Shown one piece after another: positions 53,323 through 60,513 of a stretch of 60,513 nt of DNA. The notes under the pieces were generated by a model that saw only the letters and a program-made list of their open reading frames with translations, ran no database searches and was not told where the DNA came from. Position numbers and translations under genes: made by a program. The stretch's first letter is position 1, and each line of letters opens with the position of its first letter. Source of the stretch: JAZGAE01 sp036475545 (GTDB taxonomy: Bacteria; Pseudomonadota; Alphaproteobacteria; DATDPM01); the NCBI GenBank assembly GCA_036475545.1, contig JAZGAE010000036.1, forward strand, positions 1 through 60,513. Reading direction: 5' to 3'.

Positions 53323-55137
53323 TCAGGATTCGGCGGAGCCCTCATCGTCTTCCGGCGTATCGGTCTTTTGCGCCTTTTGCGTCTTCTGCGTCTTCTGCGT
53401 CTTTTTCTTTTCGCGCTTGGCCTTGTCCAGGGCCGCACCGAGGATTTCGCCGAGGCTGGCGCCGGCGTCGGAGGAACCGTATTGGTCCATCATCTTCTTC
53501 TCCTCCTCGGTCTCGCGGGCCTTGATCGAGAGGAACAGCTTGCGCTCCTTGCGGTCGACGCTGGTCACCTTGGCGTCCAACCGTTCGCCCACCGCAAATC
53601 GGTCCGGCCGCTGTTCGTTGCGAACGCGGGAGAGCTCGGTCTTGCGGATGAAGCCCATGAGCCCCTCCGCCAGCGTGACCCGGACGCCAGTGTCCTGAAC
53701 GGAGGCGACGGTGCAGGTGACGACGTCGCCTTTCTTGAACTTCTTGATTCCGGAGTCGAACGGATCCTCGGCGACCTGCTTGATGCCGAGGCTGATGCGC
53801 TCCTTGCCGATGTCGATGTCCAGGATCTTGACCTTGATGACGTCGCCCTTCTTGTGGTCCTTCACCGCTTCATCGCCGGGCCGGTCCCAAGAGATGTCCG
53901 AAAGGTGAACCATGCCGTCGATGTCTCCAGGAAGGCCCACGAAGAGACCGAATTCGGTGATGTTCTTGATCTCGCCCTCGATGACCGAATCCTTGGGGTG
54001 CGCCGCCTGGAACTCATCCCACGGATTCTCCAGGCATTGCTTGAGGCCGAGGCTGATGCGGCGCTTTTCCGGATCGACGTCGAGGACCATCACCTCGACC
54101 TCCTGGCTGGTGGAGACGATCTTGCCGGGATGGGCGTTCTTCTTGGTCCAAGTCATCTCGGAAACGTGGACCAGACCCTCGATCCCCGGCTCCAGCTCCA
54201 CGAAGGCGCCGTAATCGGTGATGTTGGTGACGCGGCCCTTGAATTTCGTCCCGACCGGGTACTTGGCCTCCACGCCGTCCCAGGGGTCGGGCTCCAGTTG
54301 CTTCATGCCGAGGCTGATGCGCTGGGTCTCGGGATTGAAACGGATGATCTTGACCTTGACGGTCTGTCCGATACTCAGCACCTCCGAGGGGTGGCTGGTG
54401 CGCTTCCAGGCCATGTCGGTGACGTGTAACAGGCCGTCGATCCCGCCCAGGTCCACGAAGGCCCCGTAATCAGTGATGTTCTTGACCACGCCCTCGAGGA
54501 CTTGGCCCTCCTTGAGCCCGGCGATGAGCTCGCTGCGGGCCTCGGCACGGGATTCCTCGAGCACGGCGCGGCGGGACACGACGATGTTTCCCCGCCGGCG
54601 GTCCATCTTCAGGATTTGGAAGGGCTGTGGCGTGCCCATGAGCGGCGCAATGTCCCGCACGGGGCGAATGTCGACCTGGCTGCCCGGCAGGAAGGCGACG
54701 GCGCCGCTCAAATCGACGATGAATCCGCCCTTGACGCGGCCGAAGATGCTACCGGTCACGTGCTCGTTGTCTTTGAACGCCTTCTCCAGCTGCGCCCAGG
54801 CCTCTTCGCGGCGCGCCTTTTCGCGGGAAAGCACGGTCTCGCCGCTTCGGTCCTCGAGGCGCTCCACGAACACTTCGACCTCGTCGCCCGGCTCGATTTC
54901 GGGTTGCTGCCCCGGGATGGCGAATTCCTTGAGAGGGATGCGGCCCTCGGACTTCAAGCCGACATCCACGATCACCGTATCGTTCTCGATGGAGACCACC
55001 TTGCCCTTGACGACGGTGCCCTCGTACCGCTTCGTCGCGGCGAAGGACTCGTCGAGAAGCGCGGCGAAATCCTCATCCGTCGAAACCTTGGCCGGACCTC
55101 CGGTGGTTTGCGCCTCAGCCATCACCTCTTGAGCCAT
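53323..55137 (-). CDS. rpsA: 30S ribosomal protein S1
   Basis: Ribosomal protein that unfolds mRNA and helps initiation. It has 604 residues with six S1 (OB-fold) repeats at about 35-105, 122-188, 205-275, 292-362, 379-450 and 466-535. Repeats 3-5 share the ITDYGAFV or ITEFGLFV phrase. A long charged C-terminal tail ends with a KTQKTQKTQKAQK repeat and an acidic patch, making it longer than the roughly 557-570 residues usual. ATG 55137 has TTAGGAG 6-7 nt upstream. The leader contains tandem 13-bp repeats. It follows cmk, an arrangement conserved across Proteobacteria. Confidence 0.97.
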   Translation of the reverse strand: MAQEVMAEAQTTGGPAKVSTDEDFAALLDESFAATKRYEGTVVKGKVVSIENDTVIVDVGLKSEGRIPLKEFAIPGQQPEIEPGDEVEVFVERLEDRSGETVLSREKARREEAWAQLEKAFKDNEHVTGSIFGRVKGGFIVDLSGAVAFLPGSQVDIRPVRDIAPLMGTPQPFQILKMDRRRGNIVVSRRAVLEESRAEARSELIAGLKEGQVLEGVVKNITDYGAFVDLGGIDGLLHVTDMAWKRTSHPSEVLSIGQTVKVKIIRFNPETQRISLGMKQLEPDPWDGVEAKYPVGTKFKGRVTNITDYGAFVELEPGIEGLVHVSEMTWTKKNAHPGKIVSTSQEVEVMVLDVDPEKRRISLGLKQCLENPWDEFQAAHPKDSVIEGEIKNITEFGLFVGLPGDIDGMVHLSDISWDRPGDEAVKDHKKGDVIKVKILDIDIGKERISLGIKQVAEDPFDSGIKKFKKGDVVTCTVASVQDTGVRVTLAEGLMGFIRKTELSRVRNEQRPDRFAVGERLDAKVTSVDRKERKLFLSIKARETEEEKKMMDQYGSSDAGASLGEILGAALDKAKREKKKTQKTQKTQKAQKTDTPEDDEGSAES

Positions 55138-55153
55138 TCGTTCTCCTAAGCAA

Positions 55154-55207
55154 TCCAGTCATGCGGTCCAGTCATGCGGTCCAGTCATGCGGTCCCCAGT
55201 CATGTGG
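55154..55207. repeat. 13-bp tandem repeats in the rpsA leader
   Basis: Three perfect copies of TCCAGTCATGCGG (55154-55192) are followed by a 15-bp variant. They lie just upstream of the rpsA Shine-Dalgarno. On the rpsA strand each unit carries ATGACTGGA, so several AUG triplets precede the real start. Confidence 0.85.
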
Positions 55208-55304
55208 TCCCTGGGCAACAGACCCCTGGGGCCCGGAAAAGCAACGACCGCGCCGCCGTGCTGCGGCGCAGCCGGGAAACCGGATCGTGCTCGCCGGGCC
55301 CGGT

Positions 55305-55342
55305 AATCAAGGCCCGGATCAAAAATCAAGGCCCGGATCAAA
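55305..55342. repeat. Perfect 19-bp tandem duplication at the cmk stop
   Basis: AATCAAGGCCCGGATCAAA occurs at 55305-55323 and 55324-55342. The second copy contains the cmk stop codon, so the duplication extends from the gene's last codons into the cmk-rpsA spacer. Confidence 0.85.
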
Positions 55343-56009
55343 CGTCTCCGGCACGGTTACGCGAGTCGACAAGCTTAAGAGCTGCGGCGAAGACTTCGTC
55401 CGCATCGAGCTCCGTCGTATCGATCAGGAAGGCATCCTCCGCCTTCCGCAACGGAGCCACGTCGCGCTGGCTGTCCCGGGCGTCGCGATCCTTCAAGTCC
55501 TTAAGGACGCGGGTATATATACGCGTGATACCACGCTCCCGCAACTCCTTAAGGCGGCGCTTGGCGCGGACTTCGACGTTGGCGGTGACGAACAGCTTGC
55601 AGTCTGCCCCGGGGTAGACGACGGTGCCAATGTCGCGCCCGTCGATCACCGCGCCCGCGGCGCCGCCAGGCGGGTGGGTGGCGAAGTGGCGCTGGAAGTC
55701 CACCAGGGCCCGGCGCACCTCAGGGATTGCGGCGACCAGCGAGGCCGCCTCCGCGGCCTCGTCGCTCCTGAGTTCCGGGTCCTCGAGGTCGTGGTAGCGC
55801 AGCGACTTGGCCGCCGCGACGGCGGCGGTCCCGTCCGTTGGATCGCCGCCCGCCCTTATGACCTTCGTTCCGACCGCCCGGTAGAGCAGCCCGGTGTCGA
55901 GGCAGGCGAGCCCGAAATGGTTCGCCAAGCGCTTGGCAAGAGTTCCCTTGCCGGCGGCCGACGGTCCATCTATGGCGATCACCTCGGGGACGGCGCGGCG
56001 CGCGCTCAC
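55338..56009 (-). CDS. cmk: Cytidylate kinase
   Basis: Phosphorylates CMP and dCMP, 223 residues, cytosolic. Walker A is IAIDGPSAAGKGTLAKRL, CLDTGLLYRAVG binds CMP, GAVIDGRDIGTVVYPGADCKLFVTA is the catalytic core, and RAKRRLKELRERG leads into the lid (DARDSQRDVAPLRKAEDA). GTG 56009 overlaps the aroA stop (GTGA). The aroA-cmk-rpsA order is conserved in Proteobacteria. The stop lies inside a 19-bp duplication. Confidence 0.95.
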   Translation of the reverse strand: MSARRAVPEVIAIDGPSAAGKGTLAKRLANHFGLACLDTGLLYRAVGTKVIRAGGDPTDGTAAVAAAKSLRYHDLEDPELRSDEAAEAASLVAAIPEVRRALVDFQRHFATHPPGGAAGAVIDGRDIGTVVYPGADCKLFVTANVEVRAKRRLKELRERGITRIYTRVLKDLKDRDARDSQRDVAPLRKAEDAFLIDTTELDADEVFAAALKLVDSRNRAGDV

Positions 56010-57355
56010 GCCTCGTCCTCGCAACCGGCGATCCCGGCGCCGAGGTCGTTGAGGAGCTCGGCAAAGCCGGGGAAGCTGGTGGCGATCATGGTTCCGTCGT
56101 CGACCCGAACCGGGGCGCCCGCCGCCGTTCCCATGACGAGGAACGCCATGGCGATGCGGTGGTCCATCCGCGTGGCGACGGTGGCGCCGCCCTTGGGCCG
56201 CCCGCCGCAGCCGTGGACGGTGAGCCCGTCCTCGTATTCCTCGACCTCGACGCCGCACGCCGCCAGCCCTTCGGCGATGGCGCGCAACCGGTCGCTTTCC
56301 TTGACTCTGAGCTCCTGGATCCCGCGCATGGTCGTGTCTCCCTCGGCGAAGGCGGCGGCGACGGCGAGAACCGGATATTCGTCGATCATCGTCGGGGCGC
56401 GCTCTGCGGGAACCTCGACGCCCCGCAGCGCGGAGGTTTTCACGGTGATGTCGGCGACGGGCTCCGCGCCCTCTTCGCGGGTCTTCGAAAACACCAGATC
56501 CGCGCCCATTTCCCCCAGCGTCTCGTAGAGGCCAAGGCGCAGCGGGTTCGCGCCGACCCCCTCTATGGTCACCTCCGAGTCCGGAGCAAGCAGGGCCGCC
56601 ACCGCGGGGAAGGCGGCCGAGCTGGCGTCGCCCGGCACGGCCACTTGGCGGCCCGTGATCTCGGCGTGCCCCGTAATCGTGATCGCCTTGGCCGCGCCCC
56701 CTTGCGTGCCGTTGGTTGCCTCGATCCTGAGCTCGACGCCGAAATGGCGCATCATCAGCTCGGTATGGTCGCGGGTGGCCAAGGGCTCGATCACGGTGGT
56801 CTCGCCGGGGGCGTTGAGGCCGGCAAGCAGCACGGCCGACTTCACCTGGGCCGACGGCACCGGCAGGCGGTAGGTGATCGGCAACGGCTCGGGCGCGCCG
56901 ATCAGCGCCAGGGGCAAGCGGCAGCCGTCGCGGGCGACGACCCGCGCGCCCATGCGCTCCAAGGGGTCGGCGACCCGCGCCATGGGACGGCGGCGGAGTG
57001 ACTCGTCCCCGGTGAAGAGCGCGGTCATGGGATGGGTCGCGACGAGGCCCATAAGCAGCCGCGCGCCGGTCGCCGAATTGCCGAGATCCAGCACCCGATC
57101 GGGCTCGGCCAGTCCTCCGACGCCAACACCGTCGACCAGCCAGAGCCCGTCGTCTGTGCGCGAGATCTCGGCGCCCAGGGCGCCGAGCGCGCCCGCCGTG
57201 CGCAGCACGTCGTCCGATTCCAGCAGGCCGCGGATCGCCGTGCGGCCCACCGCCACCGCCCCGAGCAGCAGGGCCCGGTGCGAGATCGACTTGTCGCCCG
57301 GCACACGAAGGCGTCCGCGCAGGCCCCCCTTGGGCTTGGAAATCAGCGGATTCAC
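56006..57355 (-). CDS. aroA: 3-phosphoshikimate 1-carboxyvinyltransferase (EPSP synthase, class II-like)
   Basis: Sixth step of the shikimate pathway, 449 residues. Active-site segments are LRVPGDKSISHRALLLGA, LGNSATGARLLMGL, RRRPMARVADPLERMGA, PSAQVKSAVLLAGL, PTMIDEYPVLAVAAAFA and LRVKESDRL. The RPMxRVxxPLxxMGA phrase and an Ala following GNS are features of class II (CP4-like) enzymes rather than the E. coli class I form. GTG 57355 is the best start, since the extension to 57400 is unsupported. The stop overlaps cmk by 4 nt. Confidence 0.95.
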   Translation of the reverse strand: MNPLISKPKGGLRGRLRVPGDKSISHRALLLGAVAVGRTAIRGLLESDDVLRTAGALGALGAEISRTDDGLWLVDGVGVGGLAEPDRVLDLGNSATGARLLMGLVATHPMTALFTGDESLRRRPMARVADPLERMGARVVARDGCRLPLALIGAPEPLPITYRLPVPSAQVKSAVLLAGLNAPGETTVIEPLATRDHTELMMRHFGVELRIEATNGTQGGAAKAITITGHAEITGRQVAVPGDASSAAFPAVAALLAPDSEVTIEGVGANPLRLGLYETLGEMGADLVFSKTREEGAEPVADITVKTSALRGVEVPAERAPTMIDEYPVLAVAAAFAEGDTTMRGIQELRVKESDRLRAIAEGLAACGVEVEEYEDGLTVHGCGGRPKGGATVATRMDHRIAMAFLVMGTAAGAPVRVDDGTMIATSFPGFAELLNDLGAGIAGCEDEA

Positions 57356-57561
57356 CTCAACCTTCCCACATCGACCGGGTGGCGCCGGCCAAGCGCCCAA
57401 CGGCGCTTAGACGCGGCTGTCTCTAGCACAACTCGGCGTGGCGAGGGTAGAGAGGGTTTTGTCACGCCGTGACATCCATTTTTCGTTTTGACAGGCGACG
57501 GCGATCGTGGCAATTGGCAGAGAAACGGCATCGAACGACTGGCCACTCCGGAGGTTTGCCG

Positions 57562-57942
57562 TTGGCCAAGCCGGTATGGGGACAGAAACGGGCCTGCCAG
57601 AACTGCGGCGCAAGCTATTACGATCTGCGCCGCACTCCGATCGTTTGCCCGAAATGCGGCACCGTGTTCAATCTCGAGCCCGTCTCGAGGGCCCGCCGCA
57701 CCAGGGTTGCGGCCAGCACCGTGGAAAAGGCGCCGCCGCCCCCGCCCCGACGCAAGGAGGCGGAGGAGCGCCACGAGGGGAAGGAGTCCCCCGAGGAAGG
57801 CAAAGACGCCGACGACTTGGAAGAGGAAGGCGGGTCGGCCGACGAGGAAGACCCGATCGAGGACCCCTCGGAGCTCGGCGAAGACAAGGATGACATGGCC
57901 GAGATCATGGACCACGTGGACAAGGACGACAAAAAGCCATAG
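57562..57942 (+). CDS. FYDLN-acid family protein (TIGR02300-like)
   Basis: Protein of 126 residues with an N-terminal zinc ribbon (CQNCGASYYDLRR and CPKCGTVFN; the ligands are four Cys). This is followed by a Pro-rich linker and a long, strongly acidic tail ending DDMAEIMDHVDKDDKKP. It matches the FYDLN-acid family, common in Alphaproteobacteria and of unknown function; here the motif reads YYDLR. The TTG start at 57562 is supported by GGAGG 7 nt upstream and by the conserved residues that follow. It is divergent from aroA and just upstream of tRNA-Ala. Confidence 0.88.
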   Translation: MAKPVWGQKRACQNCGASYYDLRRTPIVCPKCGTVFNLEPVSRARRTRVAASTVEKAPPPPPRRKEAEERHEGKESPEEGKDADDLEEEGGSADEEDPIEDPSELGEDKDDMAEIMDHVDKDDKKP

Positions 57943-58045
57943 GCGTTGACCTTTTTTTCTGTTGCCCCCACGGTGGCGAAATCATTAATTTTACGGTGCC
58001 TCTCCGGGCGGCGCGACTAGGCATCGCCCCCGGGGAAGGCGCTGC

Positions 58046-58121
<76 letters not shown>

Positions 58122-58130
58122 ATCAGATCG

Positions 58131-58163
58131 AGGGCCTGGCCGGAGACGGCCGGGCCCTTCTTG
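58131..58163 (+). terminator. Terminator downstream of tRNA-Ala
   Basis: An 11-bp stem (GGGCCTGGCCG against CGGCCGGGCCC, one G-U pair) with a GAGA tetraloop is followed by TTCTTGGTTT. It lies 10 nt after the tRNA 3' end. Confidence 0.8.
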
Positions 58164-58397
58164 GTTTACCCGTTGGGCGCGGGCGGCGCCGGGCGGCGGC
58201 GTTTCCGGGTGTCGAAGGACGCGGTTCCCCGGCCTTTTCGGCGGATTGGCGGTGCCAAGGATAGGTTGGCGAGGCAGCCCTGATAGCGCGGGCCGGCCTT
58301 TCTCGGGGCGCCGCGCCGCGCACCGATTCGCATGACCGCCTTCGACCTCGAGACCGCGGCGCTCGACTCCGGCCAGGGTCCCCCGGGACGCGGGCCT

Positions 58398-58826
58398 CTA
58401 CAGGAAGAAAAAGATCTTCAGGATGACGTCTCGGACGACGTCGATTTGGCGTAGGAAAAAGAAATACACTTCCCGCACAAAGCCGCCGACGGCGGGGCCG
58501 TAGGCCAGCGTCAGGAGCCCCAGCCCCGAGAAGAGAACGCCGAAGGCGGCGATGTTTGCGAGCACCCAGAGCGGATGGTTTTCCCGCTCCTCCTCGCGTC
58601 GCTCCGTAGAGCGTCGTTCCGGACCGATCAGCAGGATGAAGTAAAAGCGCCGCCAGAGGGGGATCGAAACCCGTATGTTGATCGGGTGGGTGCCACGCCA
58701 AGGCCTGAGCACGGACTCGATGAGTGCGATTTGCGCGTCGGAGAACGTCACTTCGCTCTCGGGAGGAACGCGAGCCAAGATCTGTTGCACCAACGGATGA
58801 GCCTCGTAGCCCTGATTTCTCTGCAT
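58398..58826 (-). CDS. Conserved-type small membrane protein, function unknown
   Basis: Protein of 142 residues. A soluble N-terminal part (HPLVQQILARVPPESEVTFSDAQIALIESVL) leads into HPINIRVSIPLWRRFYFILLIGPERRS. A basic, Arg/Glu-rich patch follows, then one or two hydrophobic segments (PLWVLANIAAFGVLFSGLGLLTLAYG and VYFFFLRQIDVVRDVILKIFFFL). I recognise no named family, although the arrangement resembles small membrane proteins seen in other Alphaproteobacteria. It stands alone, about 240 bp beyond the tRNA-Ala terminator and in the opposite orientation. Confidence 0.65.
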   Translation of the reverse strand: MQRNQGYEAHPLVQQILARVPPESEVTFSDAQIALIESVLRPWRGTHPINIRVSIPLWRRFYFILLIGPERRSTERREEERENHPLWVLANIAAFGVLFSGLGLLTLAYGPAVGGFVREVYFFFLRQIDVVRDVILKIFFFL

Positions 58827-59222
58827 ATTGTCAATCCATCAGAAAGATCACACGGTCGGCGAAGCACGCGGTTCTAGACGGGCGAGCCCTGGCGCGCCCG
58901 TTCACCGCTTCTCTTGGCCGGCTTCCCCACATCGGCCATTCTATTTCGATAGAGCCGCTTAGAGAAAGTCGCGCGTTTCGGGCATGCGAAGGCGCCGCCC
59001 GCGCCAGTGGCGCGCAGTTCCCGGAATGTCGCGTGAAACCGGGTCTCGCCCGCGCGACCGGAATCCAATGATTTCAGTATGTTGGCGAACCGCTCCGACC
59101 GGCAAGCCCTTCCCGGTCCGGGGCCGCCGCACGAAAACCGAAGGACAGTGCTCCGCCCCGCGCGGCGAAGGACCGAAGGCACTGGGCCACCGTTGCGAGG
59201 GCCACGCCAAGGTCTTGCCCGC
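58827..59222. other. Intergenic region without a supported gene
   Basis: About 396 bp between the small membrane protein and the receiver-domain remnant. Short ORFs on both strands are Arg/Pro/Ser-rich shadows with no motif. It may contain further decayed sequence of the gene whose remnant follows, but nothing recognisable remains. Confidence 0.4.
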
Positions 59223-59447
59223 TTATCCGTGCGCGCCGCGGTCGTCCAGAAGTTGCCGCAACGCGTGGGCCAGCCCCTGCTTGCGATAGGGCTTCCCGAT
59301 CAGGGCGGTTCGCCCGTCGCTTTCCTGGTCTGCGGGAAGATGCTTATCCCTGCTGTCCCCCGTGGTGAACAGCACCTTGAGGCCGGCGAGCTCGCGCCGG
59401 CGGCGGCCCTTGAAAAACGCGGCTGACCCCGCATATCTGGTGTGCAT
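59223..59447 (-). pseudogene. Remnant of a response-regulator receiver domain
   Basis: The last 55 or so codons read as the second half of a CheY-type receiver: LAGLKVLFTTGDSRD (beta-4) and ALIGKPYRKQGLAHALRQLLDD (beta-5 with the conserved Lys-Pro and final helix). This segment is typical of the C-terminus of hybrid histidine kinases or single receivers. The acidic pocket, phospho-acceptor Asp and first half are missing; upstream the frame becomes unrelated sequence and then meets the hsp20 leader. It is thus a truncated, probably non-functional remnant. Confidence 0.65.
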
Positions 59448-59534
59448 CCCGGCGGTGCCGAGTGGACCGCCGGGCCGGGTGCCGGTATCGGGCCCTACGC
59501 AAGCATCTCGCTCAACGAAGGAGGAGGTTGCGAC

Positions 59535-60011
59535 ATGTCACGTGTATCCCTGTTCTCCAGCCCACTTCTCTTGGGCTTCGACCATTTCGAGCGGGCCCTC
59601 GACCGCATCTCCAAGGCGTCTTCCGACGGTTACCCGCCGTACAACATCGAGCGTATCAGCGAGATTGGCCTTCGCATCACGCTCGCCGTGGCCGGGTTCA
59701 CCAAGGACGACCTGAGCGTGTCGATCGAGGACAACCAGCTCGTCATCCGCGGCAAGCATCCCGACGATTCCGACCGTGTATATCTACACCGCGGCATCGC
59801 CTTCCGGCAGTTCCAGCGCAGCTTCATGCTCGCCGAGGGCATCAAGGTGGTGGAGGCGAGCCTCGATGATGGCCTGCTTCACGTCGACCTGGCGCGCCCC
59901 ATGCTGGAAGCCAAGGTGCGCAACATCGAGATCCGCGACACCGGCTCCGCCGACGATGACGAGTCGCAGCAGGTGAGAGTGGACGCCGAAGGCGGCAAGA
60001 AGGCCTCGTGA
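59535..60011 (+). CDS. Small heat-shock protein, Hsp20 family
   Basis: ATP-independent holdase, 158 residues. The alpha-crystallin domain spans about 35-130: YPPYNIERISEIGLRITLAVAGFTKDDLSVSIEDNQLVIRG at its start and LHVDLARPMLEAKVRNIEI at its end, the class A (IbpA-like) pattern. The C-terminal tail is acidic. ATG 59535 has AGGAGG about 8 nt upstream; the in-frame start at 59442 is not supported. No ROSE-type thermometer hairpin could be confirmed in the short leader. The DUF1150 gene follows 87 nt later, a pairing common in Alphaproteobacteria. Confidence 0.93.
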   Translation: MSRVSLFSSPLLLGFDHFERALDRISKASSDGYPPYNIERISEIGLRITLAVAGFTKDDLSVSIEDNQLVIRGKHPDDSDRVYLHRGIAFRQFQRSFMLAEGIKVVEASLDDGLLHVDLARPMLEAKVRNIEIRDTGSADDDESQQVRVDAEGGKKAS

Positions 60012-60098
60012 TCCCCGCTTTGAGCCGGGTTGGCCGCGGCGCCGCGGCCACCCGGCCTCGCAGGTGTCGCCGAGGACATTCTTGAAGGAGAGGGAACG

Positions 60099-60314
60099 AT
60101 GACTGATCTAGAGAAAACCCAGCCCCTGACCGTGAGGGATCTGGCGATTCTGGGCATGCAGGACGTCGCCTACATCCGCCGAGTGGAGCAAACGGACGGA
60201 CCCGGCTACATGATCCATGCCGCCGACGGCACGCCCATGGCCGTGGTAGAGGACCGGGATCTCGCCTTCGCCGCCGTGCGCCAGCACGGGCTGGAACCGG
60301 TCAGCGTCCACTGA
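60099..60314 (+). CDS. DUF1150 family protein
   Basis: Small protein of 71 residues, predicted cytosolic: LTVRDLAILGMQDVAYIRRVEQ, YMIHAADGTPMAV and DRDLAFAAVRQHGLEPVSVH match the DUF1150 family. The function is unknown, but the gene regularly follows an IbpA-like Hsp20 gene in Alphaproteobacteria, suggesting a stress-related partnership. ATG 60099 has GGAGAGGG 4-9 nt upstream. Confidence 0.9.
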   Translation: MTDLEKTQPLTVRDLAILGMQDVAYIRRVEQTDGPGYMIHAADGTPMAVVEDRDLAFAAVRQHGLEPVSVH

Positions 60315-60428
60315 CCCCGGCGGCGACGCGTCTGGCGCCCCTCGCGTCCGATATAGAATTTTCTGAATGACGCACTAGAGCCGCGGCGGCTGGTCCGGCG
60401 CCGGCGTTGAGGCAAGGCTGGGCCGCGG

Positions 60429-60513
60429 CTAGGCGGCGTGGCTCGTCGCCTCCTCGGTCAGCAGCGCGTAGATCGCCTCCGCGCTGTCCGACTCGCGTAG
60501 CTTCTGGCAGATC
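60429..60513 (-). CDS. ptsN: PTS IIA-like nitrogen regulatory protein PtsN, C-terminal end only
   Basis: The last 28 codons before a TAG at 60429-60431 read ICQKLRESDSAEAIYALLTEE followed by a short tail. This matches the C-terminal helix of EIIA-Ntr (PtsN), where 'LR..dSAeAiyaLLte' is typical. The rest, including the phospho-His, lies outside the window. If correct, it adds the nitrogen PTS branch to the EIIA-Man/HPr/EI set at 25-28 kb. Confidence 0.65.
   Translation of the reverse strand, partial: ICQKLRESDSAEAIYALLTEEATSHAA

Noticed and set aside
55154..55207. CRISPR-like array
   Set aside because: The units are 13 bp with no spacers, and no cas genes are present; this is a simple tandem repeat.

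Overview
This 60.5 kb, very GC-rich window is chromosomal DNA of an alphaproteobacterium, most likely from Rhodospirillales or a neighbouring order. The assignment rests on lineage-typical genes and gene order: ChvI-ChvG next to an incomplete PTS (HprK, EIIA-Man, HPr, EI) and ahcY; a DivL-type kinase followed by tsaE-amgK-murU-addB-addA-trxA; a convergent pyrF-trpF-trpB-trpA-accD-folC block; aroA-cmk-rpsA-sppA-ihfB-lapA; an Hsp20-DUF1150 pair; an FYDLN-acid protein; an IalB-like protein and an NDUFS6-type zinc finger. No phage, CRISPR array, transposase or rRNA was seen.

Layout. Bases 1-5.8 kb hold envelope genes: an M23 peptidase cut by the window edge, an IalB-like protein, heptose synthesis for LPS (gmhA, hldE), a flippase-like membrane protein and a frameshifted CDP-alcohol phosphatidyltransferase. 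Bases 6-11.2 kb carry an unknown lipoprotein, small cyclophilin-like and cupin proteins, tRNA-Arg(CCG), a secreted unknown, and a lipase-like hydrolase coupled to a lone ABC ATPase. polA follows at 11.4-14.3 kb behind a zinc-finger gene, then a HigBA toxin-antitoxin pair. Bases 15.4-21 kb read leftward: GTP-type PEP carboxykinase, a HugZ/DUF2470-type protein, an OprB-type porin, and the cobalt transporter cbtBA under a cobalamin riboswitch.

Bases 21.6-41.6 kb form a long rightward block. ChvI-ChvG and the PTS phosphorelay link envelope state and carbon/nitrogen status. AhcY recycles S-adenosylhomocysteine. A DivL-like kinase with Tyr in place of the phospho-accepting His follows. TsaE, AmgK-MurU, AddBA and thioredoxin then cover tRNA modification, peptidoglycan-sugar recycling, break repair and redox. 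From tsaE to addA every junction overlaps by 4-8 nt.

Bases 41.7-48.5 kb read leftward (pyrF to folC), with a foreign-looking gamma-glutamylcyclotransferase-type gene between trpF and trpB. A ggt gene and a repeat-bounded island with one small ORF (48.9-51.45 kb) separate pyrF from lapA. Bases 51.5-57.4 kb carry lapA, ihfB, sppA, rpsA, cmk and aroA on the minus strand, with tandem repeats in the rpsA leader. The right end has the FYDLN gene, tRNA-Ala(GGC), a membrane protein, a decayed receiver domain, Hsp20, DUF1150 and the last codons of ptsN.

The window is mostly well-conserved core genome. I do not see a complete new system. The observations most worth following are the Tyr-substituted DivL-like kinase in its conserved neighbourhood, the repeat-bounded island at 50.48-51.45 kb, the insertion in the trp operon, the frameshifted phosphatidyltransferase and the 13-bp repeats in the rpsA leader.
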